This document shows positions 50,001 through 63,355 of a DNA stretch of 64,000 nt, one piece after another; positions within the stretch are counted from its first letter, which is position 1; every line of letters begins with the position of its first letter. The position numbers were made by a program, and so were the translations under genes. The notes below the pieces were generated by a model. It ran no database searches. It was not told the origin of the DNA and saw nothing but the letters and a program-made list of their open reading frames with translations. Source of the stretch: Batrachochytrium dendrobatidis JAM81 (lineage: Eukaryota; Chytridiomycota; Chytridiomycetes; Rhizophydiales); assembly GCF_000203795.2 (NCBI RefSeq), contig NW_006281107.1, positions 630,965-694,964 on the forward strand. The letters are read 5' to 3'.

Positions 50001-53000
50001 GAATATGGCAAACTGAGTGGTTTGCAACTAAAGCTTTCTCAAGAGAATATATACGGCTACGAGTACTTTTATGGAAGCAAATCTTCCGAGGTTGGATATC
50101 TCACTGTTGCATCAGCAGCCAGATTTGCCAACCAGATTTGCAACTGGCAACATGAAATTATTGCGGATGCCTGCTTTTTAAAGAATAACATTCACACTGC
50201 TCTTCGCCGTGGAGATGAAGCCAAGATAAAGTATCAGGAAGATGTGTTGGGATTTTTGTTGACCAACATTTGTGCATTTGGCATTGTAGACGCTCAGATT
50301 CAGTTGGTTTCACTTTTGGAAAACGTGGATTCGCCATTAAAATTGAAAGGACTGTTTCCTCTTGTGGAGTCCAATACTGCCATAGTATTTTCGGAGATGA
50401 CTTGTGCAGATCTTGGCACCGAGAAATCGACAAAAGAAGTCGAGCTTGTTACTAAGCATGCCACACTTTTGGGTCTACTGACCCAATCATACTCTTCAGC
50501 TGCAGTTGCATCTCTGTTTCAGTCTCGCAGCGGACGCTATCTTAAATCCTTTTGCAATCTTTTGTCTCCAAATACATTTTTGAAAATCAGTGACGCGCAC
50601 AAACAGCTATGGTGCACAGTCAATGCATGTGCGCTAGAACAAATTACGGATACTTGGATCTCTAGTATTCAAGTTGAAAAGTGTCAAGTCGTGTTTACTG
50701 CACTGATTGATCTCATTGCTTTTGGCGATGGTGAGATTTCCGCCAAAGTCAAAATTATGCTCAAGCCACTACCTCTCACTGGACAGGCTATTCTTCCCAT
50801 TCTTGAACGTATTCAGCAACACTTGTCCAATAATTTGAATCCATCCACAAGCAAGCGTGTTAAAGGTCAAGCAGCAGATGATAATGGCTCTATTGTTGCC
50901 GGCGTGGCATTATTGGAGCTTTTACAGTTCAAGGAAAATATGACCGACTTTGGAATATTGATTGGTCCTTTGTTTGACATTCTTGCTGCTCTTTTAAATG
51001 CAGATATTGTTCAAACTCTTACTGAAGTAGACTATTTCAAACAGCTCCTTCTTTCCACGCTTGAGCTAATATTCAAGGTTGATGCTGAAAAGGAAATTTT
51101 GTCGGTCAACGAAGACTCTATTCGAATTGATTTGGTAGTGCAATGTATTCGACTGACTGACAATCCACAGACCCACAACTCTGCTCTCTTGTTGCTCTCC
51201 ACGATTGCTTCAGTTGCACCGCAAAGCGTGTTGATCAATATTATGCAAGTGTTTACGTTTATGGGTGCCAATATTCTTCGACAGGATGATAGCTACAGCT
51301 TCCATGTCATTCAACAAACGCTACAGACCATTATTCCTGCTTTGATGCAACACTTGGACGGAGATGATTTCGCTGGAGTTAAACCTATTATGGAGGTATT
51401 TGTGCAAGCTTTGCCTCATATCCCAGAACACCGACGTCTTCGCCTGTTTACGCTACTGGTGCAGATCTTGGGAGTGGACAAGCATCTTGGAAGTATGCTC
51501 GCATTAATTCAATCGAATAGCATTATTAGCAGTTATTTGGTGGCTCAGCGAGCTAGCGATGCCAACCAAGCGATTAGTTTTGGGCTCAATCTATTGCAAG
51601 AATTCTCACACCACGATCAACTAAAAGCCCTGATCAAAATATCGGTATTTCAGCAATCTCTTCCAAACCAAAACGTTCAGTGTAATTCGCCACTTTTGGA
51701 ACCCAATAGTGAAATCAAGACTGTTCGTCGCATTAAACTTCAGCTCACGAATTTTGTCAGTCAGGCATTAAAGTCTAAAGCTCTTATTCACTCGGCTACC
51801 GCTGAGGTTGCCAAGTCTTCAGAAAACTTTAGTGATTTGCATTTGAAACTTATTGAGCTACTTCTTGTTGAAATTGACACTACGAGTCTTTTTGCTACCG
51901 AGGTTCAGATACGACCCGGATCGTCAGATGCCAAATTCAGCAAGCTGTATTTGAATGCCTTGCAAGAAGCTCTTGGACTGGTTAATAATCTTCTCCCGCT
52001 TGCCATGTTTATGCACGTTACTGGTGAGCTTTTGAAACGAAAGGAGGAAGGCATTTGTCACCGATCTCTAGTTATGCTTCGCCAACGGCTTGTATCACTG
52101 GAAGGCACCGATGAGTTGGATCATCAAGTATTTGTACCTGTGCTGACTATTTTGGTGTCAATGTTGAAAACCAAAAGCACAAAAGCCAAAATCCTTGAAA
52201 ACAAGCAGCTGGTTATGGAGTGCATTTCTAGCACAGCAGATCTTGTTGGTAAAAACATTCCTAAAGTTATTACTGAATGCTTTACTGCACTTCTTGCCGA
52301 CCATTGCATTCGATCTGAAAACGATAATATTGCTTCATCAACTATTGTGTGTCTGTCATCACTTTCTGTTGTTCTTGGTCCTCGTATCGTACCATTTATT
52401 CCAACTCTTTTGCCGACAGTGATCCACAATGGACAGGCAGCACTGGCTTCAAATGCCGATACTCGATCAATTGTTGTTTCTGCAGTGTTTGGATTTATTG
52501 TGATATTTATCGAAACTCTTCCTCAGTTTGTTAGTCCCTATCTTGGTGATCTTATTGGCTTTGTTGCTGAACCTCGTATCGAGTCCATGACACCTCGTAT
52601 CACCCAGCTTGCCTCGGCTATTTCCAGTGGGCTGGCTCGTCATATTTCGGCACGTATTATTTTTGATCCAATGTCGAAACAGCTGACTACTGCTTTGAAA
52701 GCGAGTGAATTTTCTACTGTTTCAATTTGTAAACTGTTGGCTGATGTCATATACAATACACCTCAGCCGGCACTGATTGATTGCATAAAGCCCCTTGGTG
52801 CAATCATGATTCAAGGATTTGGATACCGCTGCAGTGGTCCTGGTGCGCCGGTTGCGCCAAAGGTAACATTTTGATTGTGAATATATAGATTGATGTATCT
52901 ACTAGTACATGAAAATGCTCATACATGATTCTATAATAATTCTATACTGTTTTTAGAGCTTGGATATAGAGAATATACTGATTGGCGCATTTGTGGTCAT

Positions 53001-53932
53001 GATGATGAAAATTAACGAAAATATTTTCCGTCCGCTTTTTCTCAAAGTGGTAGACTGGGCAACATCTGAAATGCTTGAAAAAAATGGATGGACAATCCAA
53101 GGCATTTCGACCCGCCAGCAACTTCTTTATCGTCTTACAGATCGTCTTTTTTCTGAGCTTAAATCCATTTTTGTTCCTTACTTGGCCTATCTGCTTGAAA
53201 ATATTCTTTCTACTTTGCATAGATTTACTGAAAACAACGTATTGGATGCCGATGTATGGATTCTGATGGTGTCGAATTTGAAATCATGCTTTTTGTATCA
53301 TGGAACGAATGACTTTATCACTTCTGATCGACTGCAGACTGTTTTAAAGGCTTTAATCAAGCAAATTGAAGTGGTCGAGGCTCACGATGTTGCATACAAG
53401 GTTTGTTTTTTTGGTTGTTTTAACTTGGTGTTGAGCTTTGACTTAGTCGTGTACTATCATGTGTTTTAGGATAATATGCTGTCGCATCTGGTGCCTTGTA
53501 TCGGCCAACTTGCTGTAACCTTTAGAAGTGAAAAAGTATGGAAAGGACTGACACAACAGGTGTTGAAACTCACCCGCTCTGACGATGCCAATGTCAAATG
53601 GACATGCATCAAGGTGCTTCATGAAATGTATTCTCGACTTGGCGAGGAGATGCTTGTGTATTTCCCCGAAGCAATTCCATTTATTGCGGAACTTATGGAA
53701 GGTATGTATAATTGTATTGCCAATTGTTTTGAGTGCATCCAATTTGAAGTGTTTGATTCATGGATTGAAATAAGTCAATATTTATGTATGCCGAGTTTCT
53801 GACAAATTTGTGAATGTTATGTAAACTCTTCATTTAGATGACAATGAGGATGTGGAAAAGTCGTGCCAAGAGCTGTGCTTGCTTATTCAGCACTATCTGG
53901 GTGAACCCATTCAGCATTACTTTAGTGCATAA
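47013..53932 (+). CDS. UTP10: UTP10/HEATR1, small-subunit processome HEAT protein
   Basis: Exons 47013-47261, 47358-47476, 47551-47646, 47715-48212, 48290-52862, 52957-53400, 53470-53701, 53838-53932; 2101 codons. It is a nucleolar t-UTP/UtpA component needed for 18S pre-rRNA processing and optimal rDNA transcription. It is helical-repeat throughout. The N-terminus (SSLARQLQGISAKRAP followed by SLLFDGHEAADID) and AFEWL-like KALEWLIRRFKINEMN are family marks. The C-terminal conserved part includes FVVMMMKINENIFRPLF and VDWA, and a DDNEDVEKSCQELC ending. The length is near human HEATR1 (2144). One exon holds 4573 nt, contrasting with the small exons elsewhere. Its stop lies 18 bp from the NPRL3 stop on the other strand. 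Confidence 0.93.
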
Positions 53933-53950
53933 ACCATGTCAAGTATAGAG

Positions 53951-56667
53951 TTAAAGATGTTCTGGATATAAAGCTGTTACAATCTCGTCTCTGTACTTGC
54001 TGATAACAGACTTTAGCTCCCTCCTAAAATAGTTGAGCAATCAGTTGGCTTTGAATAAATAAACTAGCAAATTGATCAAAGCATAGTGTTGAGGGTTGAA
54101 AATAAGCGGGATTCACAGTCGTGTAGCGTACCTGGCTATACTTTCTCGGAATAAGATTTCTTCCACGTGTATACGACCATTAAAGTATGGAACGAGTCTG
54201 GATATAACATGTCAGTGATACCAAACCTTGAGTTGCTAGACTATACAAAATGAACGGAAATCTACCTTGTAAATAGTGCTGCAAGAGGCGGCGGCTGTGA
54301 ATTTGCAATGGTAGCGATCCAACTAGCTTCCTGCTCGCTTAAATTTCCAGGATCTGTAAAAATAGACGGATGATCACTGACAGGATTCCATGGTACATTC
54401 CCATTTTCTGGTGACGGAGTTTTTGCCAATAAACGTGCTGGAACCGACAAGTCTAGGCATCATGCATTTAAAATCAATTAAAACCAATTTTATAGTTGTG
54501 CAACTAGTGTAATCAAAATACATGTATACAACGTACATATATACATGTGCAGTTGAACAACAAGGTTTTTTCTGAGCAAAAATGTAATAATTTCTAAATA
54601 CAAATTGCGATTTTCTTTAGAATGGGCAATTGCAGAATATGGTCGTGGAATTGACAGGTCTTGCAAAATGCGTACGAGCTCCATTTGTGGAAACCGAGAT
54701 GAAAACTCGGTGGATAGCTTTGGAAGTCTGTTCAAAATGAAGAAAGCAGAATGGATTAGACGTTTAAATGATCAAGCCAATATCGCGTACATCGCAGTAT
54801 GGCTGTTTAAACAAGGCATCAAGGAGTTTAAACTACGCAAAACATACTCTGAAAGTTGAGCTTGAGGAGAAACAATATACACGTTTCGATTGCTGACTAC
54901 ATGAATAATTTTTGCTTTAGACCATACATACAGATGAGCGGCAAGACGGTATATCTGAGAAAGTGAGCAGCTCAGTGTAGTTTGCAGTTCTTCAAACCTT
55001 GAATACGTAAATTAGTATATTAGTTTTAGTGGAGATTAGCTATTATGCCATGGTTTACATTGCTAAATCACTTACGATAAAGTAGGTGTTACTATTTGAA
55101 TTAATTCTACAAGTAATGGAGATGCGTCAACAGGCAATGTGTTTAAAATTTCTTCAGCATCTGAAAGTAGCAACAGTGCTTGATAGGGTCGCAATGTAGG
55201 ATGGTTAAAATAAGCACTAGAGATCTCTAATGGAATAGAGATGGTAGAATTACTAGCATAATAGGAATCTATAGTGCTACTACTTGAACCTGGATACGTG
55301 TTTTGGGTTTCAATAATACCACACATTCGCAACGCCAAACTTACAGATCCGTTTACTTCTAAAAACGATGGCAATTGACCATGAACAGCATGGTAAATAT
55401 GAGCAAGACATCTTGCAAGACTGCTTGATTTAAGAATTTGCGATTGAAGTTCAAGAGGATCTCCCGCACCACCATTTTGAACTTGATACCGATCATTGAT
55501 GGCAAGAATAAGCTCAGTTTCAGTACGAATGTAGCCACGACGCAACTGTTCATATTTTAATGCAGTCGTAACTTTGACAACAACGTGATCGTAGATATTT
55601 TTAACTTCTTTTGAATGGTGACTGGTTCCACGACCATCTGGCTGAAGTGCAAACACTAGATTGAACATGGTGAGTTGGTGATGGTGATGATCAACAGGCG
55701 AAGGCAACTTTGAAGAAAATGCATTAGCAGATGGTTTATCCTCGGAAACACAGCTACTGGATGGATCCGAAACAGCAGCAGTAAAAGTAGAAGACGAGTC
55801 GATTTCACCCAAAGACTGACGATAACTCGTTGCACTTGCAATTAACTTTCTTTTTTGAACCATGCGCGCAAATCGAAGGCCAGTACCTGGACGATCTGCA
55901 TTCAGTAGTGTAGGATGACCGACAAAATCAACATTGTCCACTGTCAAGTGGAATTGCTTGTCGCAAAGAGCCACTTTTGGAGATAGAATATCTGAAAGAA
56001 ACTCACAATCCAAGCCCAAAAACTTATTTTTAGGCTCTGGAGGTCCATGAGAACCATGTCTTGAATGAGTTTGTTTTTTAGATAATGTTGCAGCAGTCAT
56101 GACTAAAGTGGAGGATTGAGCAGATCGAAAGTCCAAATGTGTTCCAGATACGCTGCTGGTTGCAGTCGAGACAGCGTTTGTACCAGCCAAAGAAATCCCA
56201 CTTGGAATGGTATTAGCATGGCCACGACTTGCCAAAGTCTTTCCAGCAGAAGAGTTTGATGGGGTTTGTGAGCCATTGTACTGATGATTCAAGCCTGATG
56301 GCAGCTGAAAGCTCATTCTGCTGTCTGTGGTGAGTCCACTAGTGAGTCCATTAGTGGATCCATTAGTGGATTCACTGGTATGCATGGTAGCAGGACGCTG
56401 TTTGCCTAGAAAGCTACGAGGTTTACTATGTCGATACTCTTGAATGCAATGATCAACAGGAACACCATGAATGCCATGACGAGAGCCTAGGATTTCTATA
56501 GGCGGTGAGCCAGAGTTGCTGTCATCTTCATGGCCATTCCGATGGCGAGAGCGTATGCCAGTTTGCTCACTCTGACTGGCAGCAGACGATGCGCTTGCAG
56601 GATACATGAACACCAGTTGATGGCCTCTGGAAGAGTACGACACAAACAGAATGCCTTGCACTACCAT
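53951..56667 (-). CDS. NPR3: NPRL3, GATOR1/SEACIT subunit
   Basis: Exons, high to low: 55076-56667, 54848-54997, 54522-54727, 54266-54452, 54132-54197, 53951-54023; 757 codons. With Nprl2 and Depdc5/Iml1 it forms the GTPase-activating complex that restrains TORC1 when amino acids are low. The longin-type N-terminus reads GILFVSYSSRGHQLVFMYP, followed by a long Ser/Gly/Thr-rich insertion (about residues 25-215). Then come FLGLDCEFLSDILSPK, the conserved MFNLVFAL strand, C-terminal winged-helix segments, and a last motif LVPYFNGRIHVEEILFRE matching the NPRL3 C-terminus. The donor of exon 3 (GTATTT at 54521) is the weakest joint. Confidence 0.9.
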
Positions 56668-56848
56668 TATGGCTTCTATTACTAATAATGAGAGTATATC
56701 TTATCAAACCCAAGACTGCAATCCACTGCAATCGCTTCACCAATTATAGATATTGTTCTGCCCACACTTGACCCAATATGATGGCTAAATAAAGCCTATG
56801 TATTTTTTATTTGCTTAACATAGTATTTTCAAGTCAATTACTCGACAT

Positions 56849-59800
56849 TCAGATGTTTGAAGGACGATATCCATTCGTGAGTTCTCGGGTGGATTCCATC
56901 GTCAATGTGCGATGTCCAAGTCCCAAAGTGCTTCCATTAATGCTGCTTCCAGATCCAAGGATGCGTGTAGTTAATGCACGACGAGCACGAACAGCCCGTG
57001 TCCGGCGTGCCAAGCTGGCATCTGCAACCTGCAACGTGGTGTAATCCACACTTTGTTCTCTGTTTGTACGGAAGATGTTGACCAGATGCACTGCGCCAGA
57101 TCTCCATCCTCTTTGTGATCCACTTTGTTGAGGTGATCCTTCCGGCGACGATTCTCCACTGTGACTAGGTGAATGTGCGTAAGATAGTGGCATAGTTGCA
57201 TTTGCTGGAACCGGTGCATGAGAAACTGTTGGTCCTGGGAATCGCAATGGAGCTGTTCGTAGTCCTTCAATACTGTTTCTCAATGGTCGGCTAGATTCTG
57301 CTGTTCCATCTTCATCAGATGTCTTGTCAATGGGAATTTCAACCATCATGTCATGTTCTCCTACAGTACTATCCATGGCCAGTTTTTCAGAATCTTGCTT
57401 ATAGGAAAGTTTTTCTGTGCTTGCAGTAACGAGTGTCGGCTCGGCAAAGATAAACGACGGAAGCTTAAAGTCGGGCATGATGCGAATCAGGAATCCAACA
57501 ACGAGACTGCCAAGTCCAATCAAAAGTGAGATTCCCCATCCTGTCGCATCAAGACCATTTTGATTGGTCTTGAACACAACACCTCCAAACTGCACAATCA
57601 GTGTTTGCATTACAACCGTCATGAGAAGAATGCCAATAAATGTATGGTTGCGAAGGAATCCACGGAATACATTGATCTTTTCGCGACTAATCGAGCGGCA
57701 GTTGATTTCGTTAAAGATTTGGCAAAAGACATATGTATTGAAAACAATCGTGGCAGTAGTGACATCGACTCCAGTGTGCCTAAAGGATTCGGCATTGGCT
57801 TCAGGACTTGTTTTTGACGCCCACCAACCAGGTCCATTGAAAAACAGCACCAGGCAGGCAGTGATTTGGTAAATGTCTTGTCCAACAATCATCTTGAACA
57901 TGTCGGGAGAAATAATCGACTCGGATCGGCTAGATGGCTTGCGGTTCAAAAGATCTGGTGAAGGAGGGTCGGTAGAAAGTGCAAGGGCAGCAAACGTGTT
58001 CATAATCAAGTTAATCCAGAGAAGCTGAATCGCACTCAAAACGGATGCAACATGTTTTGGTCCAGCAACAGTCGAGTAGATGGATGTGATAATAGTGAGG
58101 GTAACAGCAGATATGTTGACAGTAAGCTGGAATTGCAAAAACTTTCGAATTGCATCAAAAACACTACGACCCCAGATGACCGCCTTGACTAGAGAAGCAA
58201 AGTTGTCGTCCATAAGCACGATATCCGAAGCTTCCTTGGCAACTTCAGTGCCAGCAATACCCATAGAAAACCCAACATCAGCAGCAGCCAGAGCAGGCGC
58301 GTCATTAGTTCCATCTCCAGTAACAGCAACAGTGTGACCAAGACGTTTAAGGTTGTTGACAAGAATCTGCTTATCAAGTGGCGAACTACGTGCCAACACT
58401 TGCAAGCGAGGGAGAACATCGTTCATTTCCGTTTCGGAAAGTGTGCGGAATTTAGGACCTTCCATGGCAAGACCATCAGCAGCGAGAATACCACATTCAC
58501 GAGCAATAGCACAAGCAGTCTGAATGTTGTCACCTGTAACCATACGAACAACGATTCCAGCAGACTGGCACGATGCAACAGCATCAGGAACCTCGGGTCG
58601 CAAGGGATCTTGAATGCCAAACATGCCCACAAGAATCAGATCTTCGTCGTCAGGAATAGGTTGCTCACTCTCTTGATCAGATTCGCCATCGTCGGAATTA
58701 GACGTCATGTGATGAACAAAATGGTCAATGGGACGAATGGCCGCTCCAATCGTACGAAGCGCATTGGATGCATAGGTGCTAATCAAATCGGTGTATTGAG
58801 CACGAACCACATCATCCAGGGGAAGAACACGACCACTAGCATCAACATAGCGATCGCACAGTGCAAGAATAATTTCGGAAGCACCCTTGACGCATACCCA
58901 ATCACGAGTCTCGGATGTAGGCGAGGCAAGCTCATGTTGAGGAAGACCAAGTAGCTGTTCAAAAACAGGATCAACAGGATCACGGATGATACAGGACATG
59001 CGCTTTCGTTCAGAGCTAAATGGTTCAATTGCTACCATGTGAGCAGTTTTTCGATCCTCTTGGTATTCAAACCCGAGAATTCGGGTAAACTCCAGTAATG
59101 CAACCTCTGTTTTTGATCCATTAAACAACACAACGCCTTCGCTGTTGCGAGATTCGTCGGCAGTAGAATTGACGTTGAGAGTTCTAGCAACAAATGCTAA
59201 TAGTTTTTGAGATAGATCGGGTACACTGTTTCCGGCGAGTAGTTTTTGCTTTAGAGTCTTTTCGACATCCTCATGCTTGTACTGAACAGTTAAAAGAGAT
59301 CCTTGAACTACGGTCATCTTGTTCATAGTAAGCGTACCAGTCTTGTCAGAGCAAATAGTAGTGGCATTGCCCATAATCTCACAAGCAGCAAGATGACGGA
59401 CCAGATTGTTGTCCTTTAACATGCAAAGAGTAGCGTGGGCAAGAGAAATGGTAACGGCCAAAGGAAGACCTTCAGGGACAGCAACAACAATCACGGTGAT
59501 ACCAAGAATCAGAAGAGCAATAATGTCTTGACCAATCTGGAACGAGTCTTTGGTACCAGGAGGCGATGTGACAAAGTAGGCAATAAACAAAATAACAATC
59601 ATACTGAATGCAGTAGCCACGCCAAATATGGCAATCTTGTCGGCAATTCGCCCGAGTTTTTCTTGAAGAGGTGTGGCTTCGGCCTCGACTTCCAAGGAGA
59701 GCAAAGTACGGCCGTTGATCGAGTTGACACCAGTGGCGATAACCAGCATGCGACCAATACCATGGACAACTTTTGTGCCAGATAGTAAAAACGGATCGCG

Positions 59801-61097
59801 AGCCAAATCTTTATCGACTGAAATGGGTTCACCAGTCAGTGTACTTTCGTCGGTTTGAATATGGAATCCCTCAATAAGCACTCCGTCAGCGACAATAACG
59901 TCGCCCGTCTCAACAAGTACAATGTCTCCCACAAGAATGTCAGCAGTGGGTATAATAGCTACCTCCCCACTGCGTACCACTTTAGTTTGAGCCAATGCTT
60001 TTGAAAAGGCTGATAGTTCGTGAAATTGGTTTTGCTTGCGGTAATCGCTAACAGATCCAACCATGACAACAATAATGACTAGATGTTTTGAATTCATTTT
60101 GAAAAATTGAAGTATGGTTGAACAACCGATTCAAGCGCATGCAAAGCAATAGTTACAGTTGCCATATTTTATAATAAAATTGTTAGAACATCGCGGTTTT
60201 TAGAATGTGGACGTATGAGATTTTAGGAGAGTTGCATTGACAACACCAGAACAGTTGAGCCCAATATCTGGATTGTAATGGATGAATCCTGCTTCAGACT
60301 TGTCAATTGTACAATTAGGCTATGCCAAACGAAGAAAAAGGGAGGTTTGAAAATGAATCTCAGCTCAAACCTAGTTTGACTTGAGCATTGTATGATGGAC
60401 ATTATCTGAGCAGTTGAGAATTCAATGCCCAGAGACACAAAGGATATCTAATCACTGTCTATCCCAAGTAGCAGACATTGCAATATAAGCGTTTTATTCT
60501 ACATGAATACGGCTGTAATTTCACGGCCAATCAGCATATAGTGCAACGAAGCAGTTTTCCCATAATCTGGATAAATATGCATTGAAACCAAGAAACAATT
60601 GTCAAAAAGCAAATCTTACCTGCGGCAACAATGGCAGCACCGTCAATCAAAGCAAACTTGTCCCGCTTTTCAATGGGAGCGAATTCAAACTTGTATACAC
60701 CAATGGCCATTTCAATAACAGCTGCGCAGCATAGAACGATGAGTGTCTTGTCTTGAAGAGCATCCCACATGAATTGAAAAATGGTTCTCGAGGCAGCTTC
60801 TGGTAGCGAATTGGAGCCATAGAATTCTTTGCGTTCTTCATGAGTGGACACATCCTGGCATCATAACAAGTATTAGTTGAACGTTCATTCTATAGCTGGA
60901 TAGTTTTACAAAATACATACCGATGAAATGCCTTGCTTGAGATCCGTCAGTAGTGACTTTTCAAGACCAACAGACCTCCCCAATTCCAAATAAAGATCAG
61001 GATTCTTTGGGTCCAGCAAATCGAGAATCCGCTCTGGTGTCAATGAAAATTGGGACCGCTTAATCACGACTGTGTTTTTATTGTACTGAATCGACAT
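56849..61097 (-). CDS. PMC1: PMC1-type P2B calcium-transporting ATPase
   Basis: Exons, high to low: 60921-61097, 60620-60854, 56849-60078; 1213 codons. It pumps cytosolic calcium, probably into the vacuole as in yeast Pmc1, or outward as in animal PMCA. Motifs: FSLTPERILDLL and EFYGSNSLPE at the N-terminus, TLTGEPISV (actuator), PEGLPLAV in M4, phospho-Asp382 in CSDKTGTLT, VTGDGTNDAPALAAADVG and an M6 segment WINLIMNTFAALALSTD. The TGEP form is typical of P2B pumps. A Ser/Pro-rich tail of about 150 residues follows the last helix and may be regulatory; I cannot point to a calmodulin site, though the last 60 residues are Arg-rich. Intron 2 (541 nt) is enlarged by MITE E9. Confidence 0.93.
60154..60517. 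mobile_element. MITE E9 (364 bp) inside PMC1 intron 2
   Basis: Right end TTCTACATGAATACGGCTGTA matches the family. The left end TACAGTTGCCATATTTTATA is a decayed version; both are TA-flanked. Without it the intron would be about 177 nt; the neighbouring intron is 66 nt. It lies between splice sites and leaves the reading frame unaffected. Confidence 0.8.
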
Positions 61098-62212
61098 TCT
61101 GCCTAACTATTGTTGTGGTCTGTGCCATCAAACCAAGGTTAGACCACAATATAGCATTGAATGTGCGTGGCAATGAGCCCTGTAATGCATTGACTGGAAA
61201 ACGTACCTTGTAATACTTGATGATAATATGCAGATGTAATTGATTAAAATTTTGTCAATGGGACTTGAAATGAACAGATACGCCAGAATAACTTCTTTTG
61301 TAAGATAATGAATATCGTATCAGAATGGGCAAAGCACGGCCAATATATACCTGTGTTTTGTTAAATGCTCCTTGGTTTACAGCATTCAAAAGCACTGTTA
61401 GTGCTATGTATTTTCCGCACTAAATAGTGCTTGGTACAAGAGTATATCGCGTAGACAAATATGCTTTTGCCAATCTTGTGAATGAATCAGGGTGCTGGTA
61501 TCCCTTGCTCAGCAGCGGTCTGCGGACGAACTTGCATCATGGCATTATTTATCAAACTAATCATACTACCTTAGCACTACTTCACAGCATGATCTGATGA
61601 AATGTGAGCTCAGTGCTGTCATCAAGTATTTATAGATTGGCTCGACGGCAATGTTTTTCAAATTGTATAAAGCAGATGCACAATTCAGCCACAATATAAT
61701 CTACACGCCAAGCAATCTCAGTTGCATTGCCAATTTCGGTTCTAGCCCACACTATGGAATGATGGCACCGAACTATGGTCTATTAGATGATCAGAACAGA
61801 CTTCTAATGCATGGTGCTTCAAGATCCAGCGGTTTTAAAAAAAGATGCTTGGCTTAGGGATCAATCTCAAACCATCTTCAGTTTAGTCTTTACAAATTTT
61901 AATGTCACGCAACCAAACAAACAAGCTTTTTGTTTGTCATTCGACCTATTTTCCAAACAATTGTAAAGCAATGGTGCTTTGCCTATTTGTAAGCACCTTG
62001 CTGCAAAGCTTGATGTGGGGTTATAACCCAATACACTGGTATCTTGAAACTATAGGTCCCCGAAATTCAAGCCACATTTTTAGGTAGATTTGTGATGGTT
62101 GAAGTTATGGCGAATTTATTGGTTTAGCCAGTTGTTTAGCCCGACTACGGTAGCCATGCTTTAGCTAACCGCATTACAAACCTAGTTTCCAAGATTCAAT
62201 GCAACCGAATTC
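61098..62212. other. Gene-poor stretch upstream of PMC1
   Basis: About 1.1 kb without a supported gene. The part next to 61097 presumably holds the PMC1 promoter and 5' leader. Short open frames (such as 61651-61857) have no family resemblance and no consistent splice context. I see no RNA gene or repeat end here. Confidence 0.5.
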
Positions 62213-62983
62213 ATAGCCGTACTTGTGTAAAATGTACCGCTTTTGTATCTTGAATTGACCCTTTTGATCCGGAATAAACAATGATGAATATTTGCTGTGC
62301 TTTTCTACTAAAGATTGACTATTCAACATTCTGTTGTCTGGAATTGATTGGCGCACAAATCTATTGTCACACTCGAGTCGTTTTCTGCAGGATTCAAAAA
62401 TGAAGTGCGAGGCAGTGTAGTTCCAATCTTTGTGCCATTTGTTGAATGGTTGGTAAACCATGTTCAATCAGACGGTTGTTTTGTGGAATGGAATACTGTT
62501 TGGAATAACATGCGTGTTTTGGAATGTTGCATGTCGTTGTTTAAAAAGTCTTGACATGTTACGGATTGCTGAAACCTGGAATGTTGGAATGTTGGGAGTC
62601 TGGAAAGATTGCACTGCAACCAACAGATTCCTACTACACAACACACAATCAGACACCGTATATGTTATTGGAAACGCTGGTTTGACACACAACCAACAAA
62701 TATCTGGCACAATCATACCATTGAACAAGTGCTGTTGTATCCTAATATCAGACATGCTCTACTTGAATAACGCCAAAGATTGCACGTATCAGGAATGCAA
62801 CTGTTGTTTCTATGATGATCATCCAGAATGGGCACAAGGGAGAAAACCCAATGGATTTTACAAAAGGGTTTGGAAGGGACAATATTGCCTAGTAAATTTG
62901 ATGAAAGCTGGCATCCATCCAACATAAGATTGACTGTTTATTATACTTTTATTCAATGTTCCATTTGCCTGAATATCGCCTTA
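62213..62983. mobile_element. MITE-like element E10 (about 770 bp), relative of E3
   Basis: Left end ATAGCCGTACTTGTGTAAAA at 62213; right end CCATTTGCCTGAATATCGCC near 62961-62980. Subterminal TCCGGAATAAACAATG matches the family motif. Interior patches near 62780 (GCACGTATCAGGAATGCAAC) and 62888 (TGCCTAGTAAATTTGATG) align in order with E3. Several small open frames inside are not conserved between E3 and E10, so I treat the element as non-coding. Confidence 0.75.
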
Positions 62984-63355
62984 TTCATGCTACCTACAAC
63001 AGACTATCACCAAGTCGTTAAAACCATATGGTTACAAGCAATCATTGCTAAAAGACAGCTGCCAAGTCTGGGTGGTTTGTGTATATTTATTTTCGGTACA
63101 AGCCAGCGTAATATTGTGGAAACAGTATCAGGTGCTTGTGACGTGATATTGGAATAGGGTGATGAACCAAGTTAAAACACGACTGAAAACAGCTTGAATA
63201 AAAGGGAGGGTAAACTGGAAGACGACTATAAATATATTGAGAATTGAAAATACATACTTTATACAATAGTTTTTCATCAATATAATACCAGCTGTATCAT
63301 CGATTGCGAGTTATACAAACTGACTGATCATACCTCGCATTGCATACTGCTTTAA
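62984..63355. promoter_or_regulatory. Presumed promoter of the S41 peptidase gene
   Basis: 372 bp between the end of E10 and the S41 start. AT-rich, with TATAAATATATT near 63228 at about 125 bp upstream of the ATG as a possible core-promoter element. Nothing else is recognisable. Confidence 0.35.

Noticed and set aside
58334..58954. A 206-codon frame antisense to the PMC1 pump
   Set aside because: Mirror of strongly conserved ATPase coding sequence, with a composition typical of antisense reading.
62460..62927. A 155-codon frame inside E10
   Set aside because: It is not preserved in the related element E3 and shows no domain; treated as chance within a repeat.
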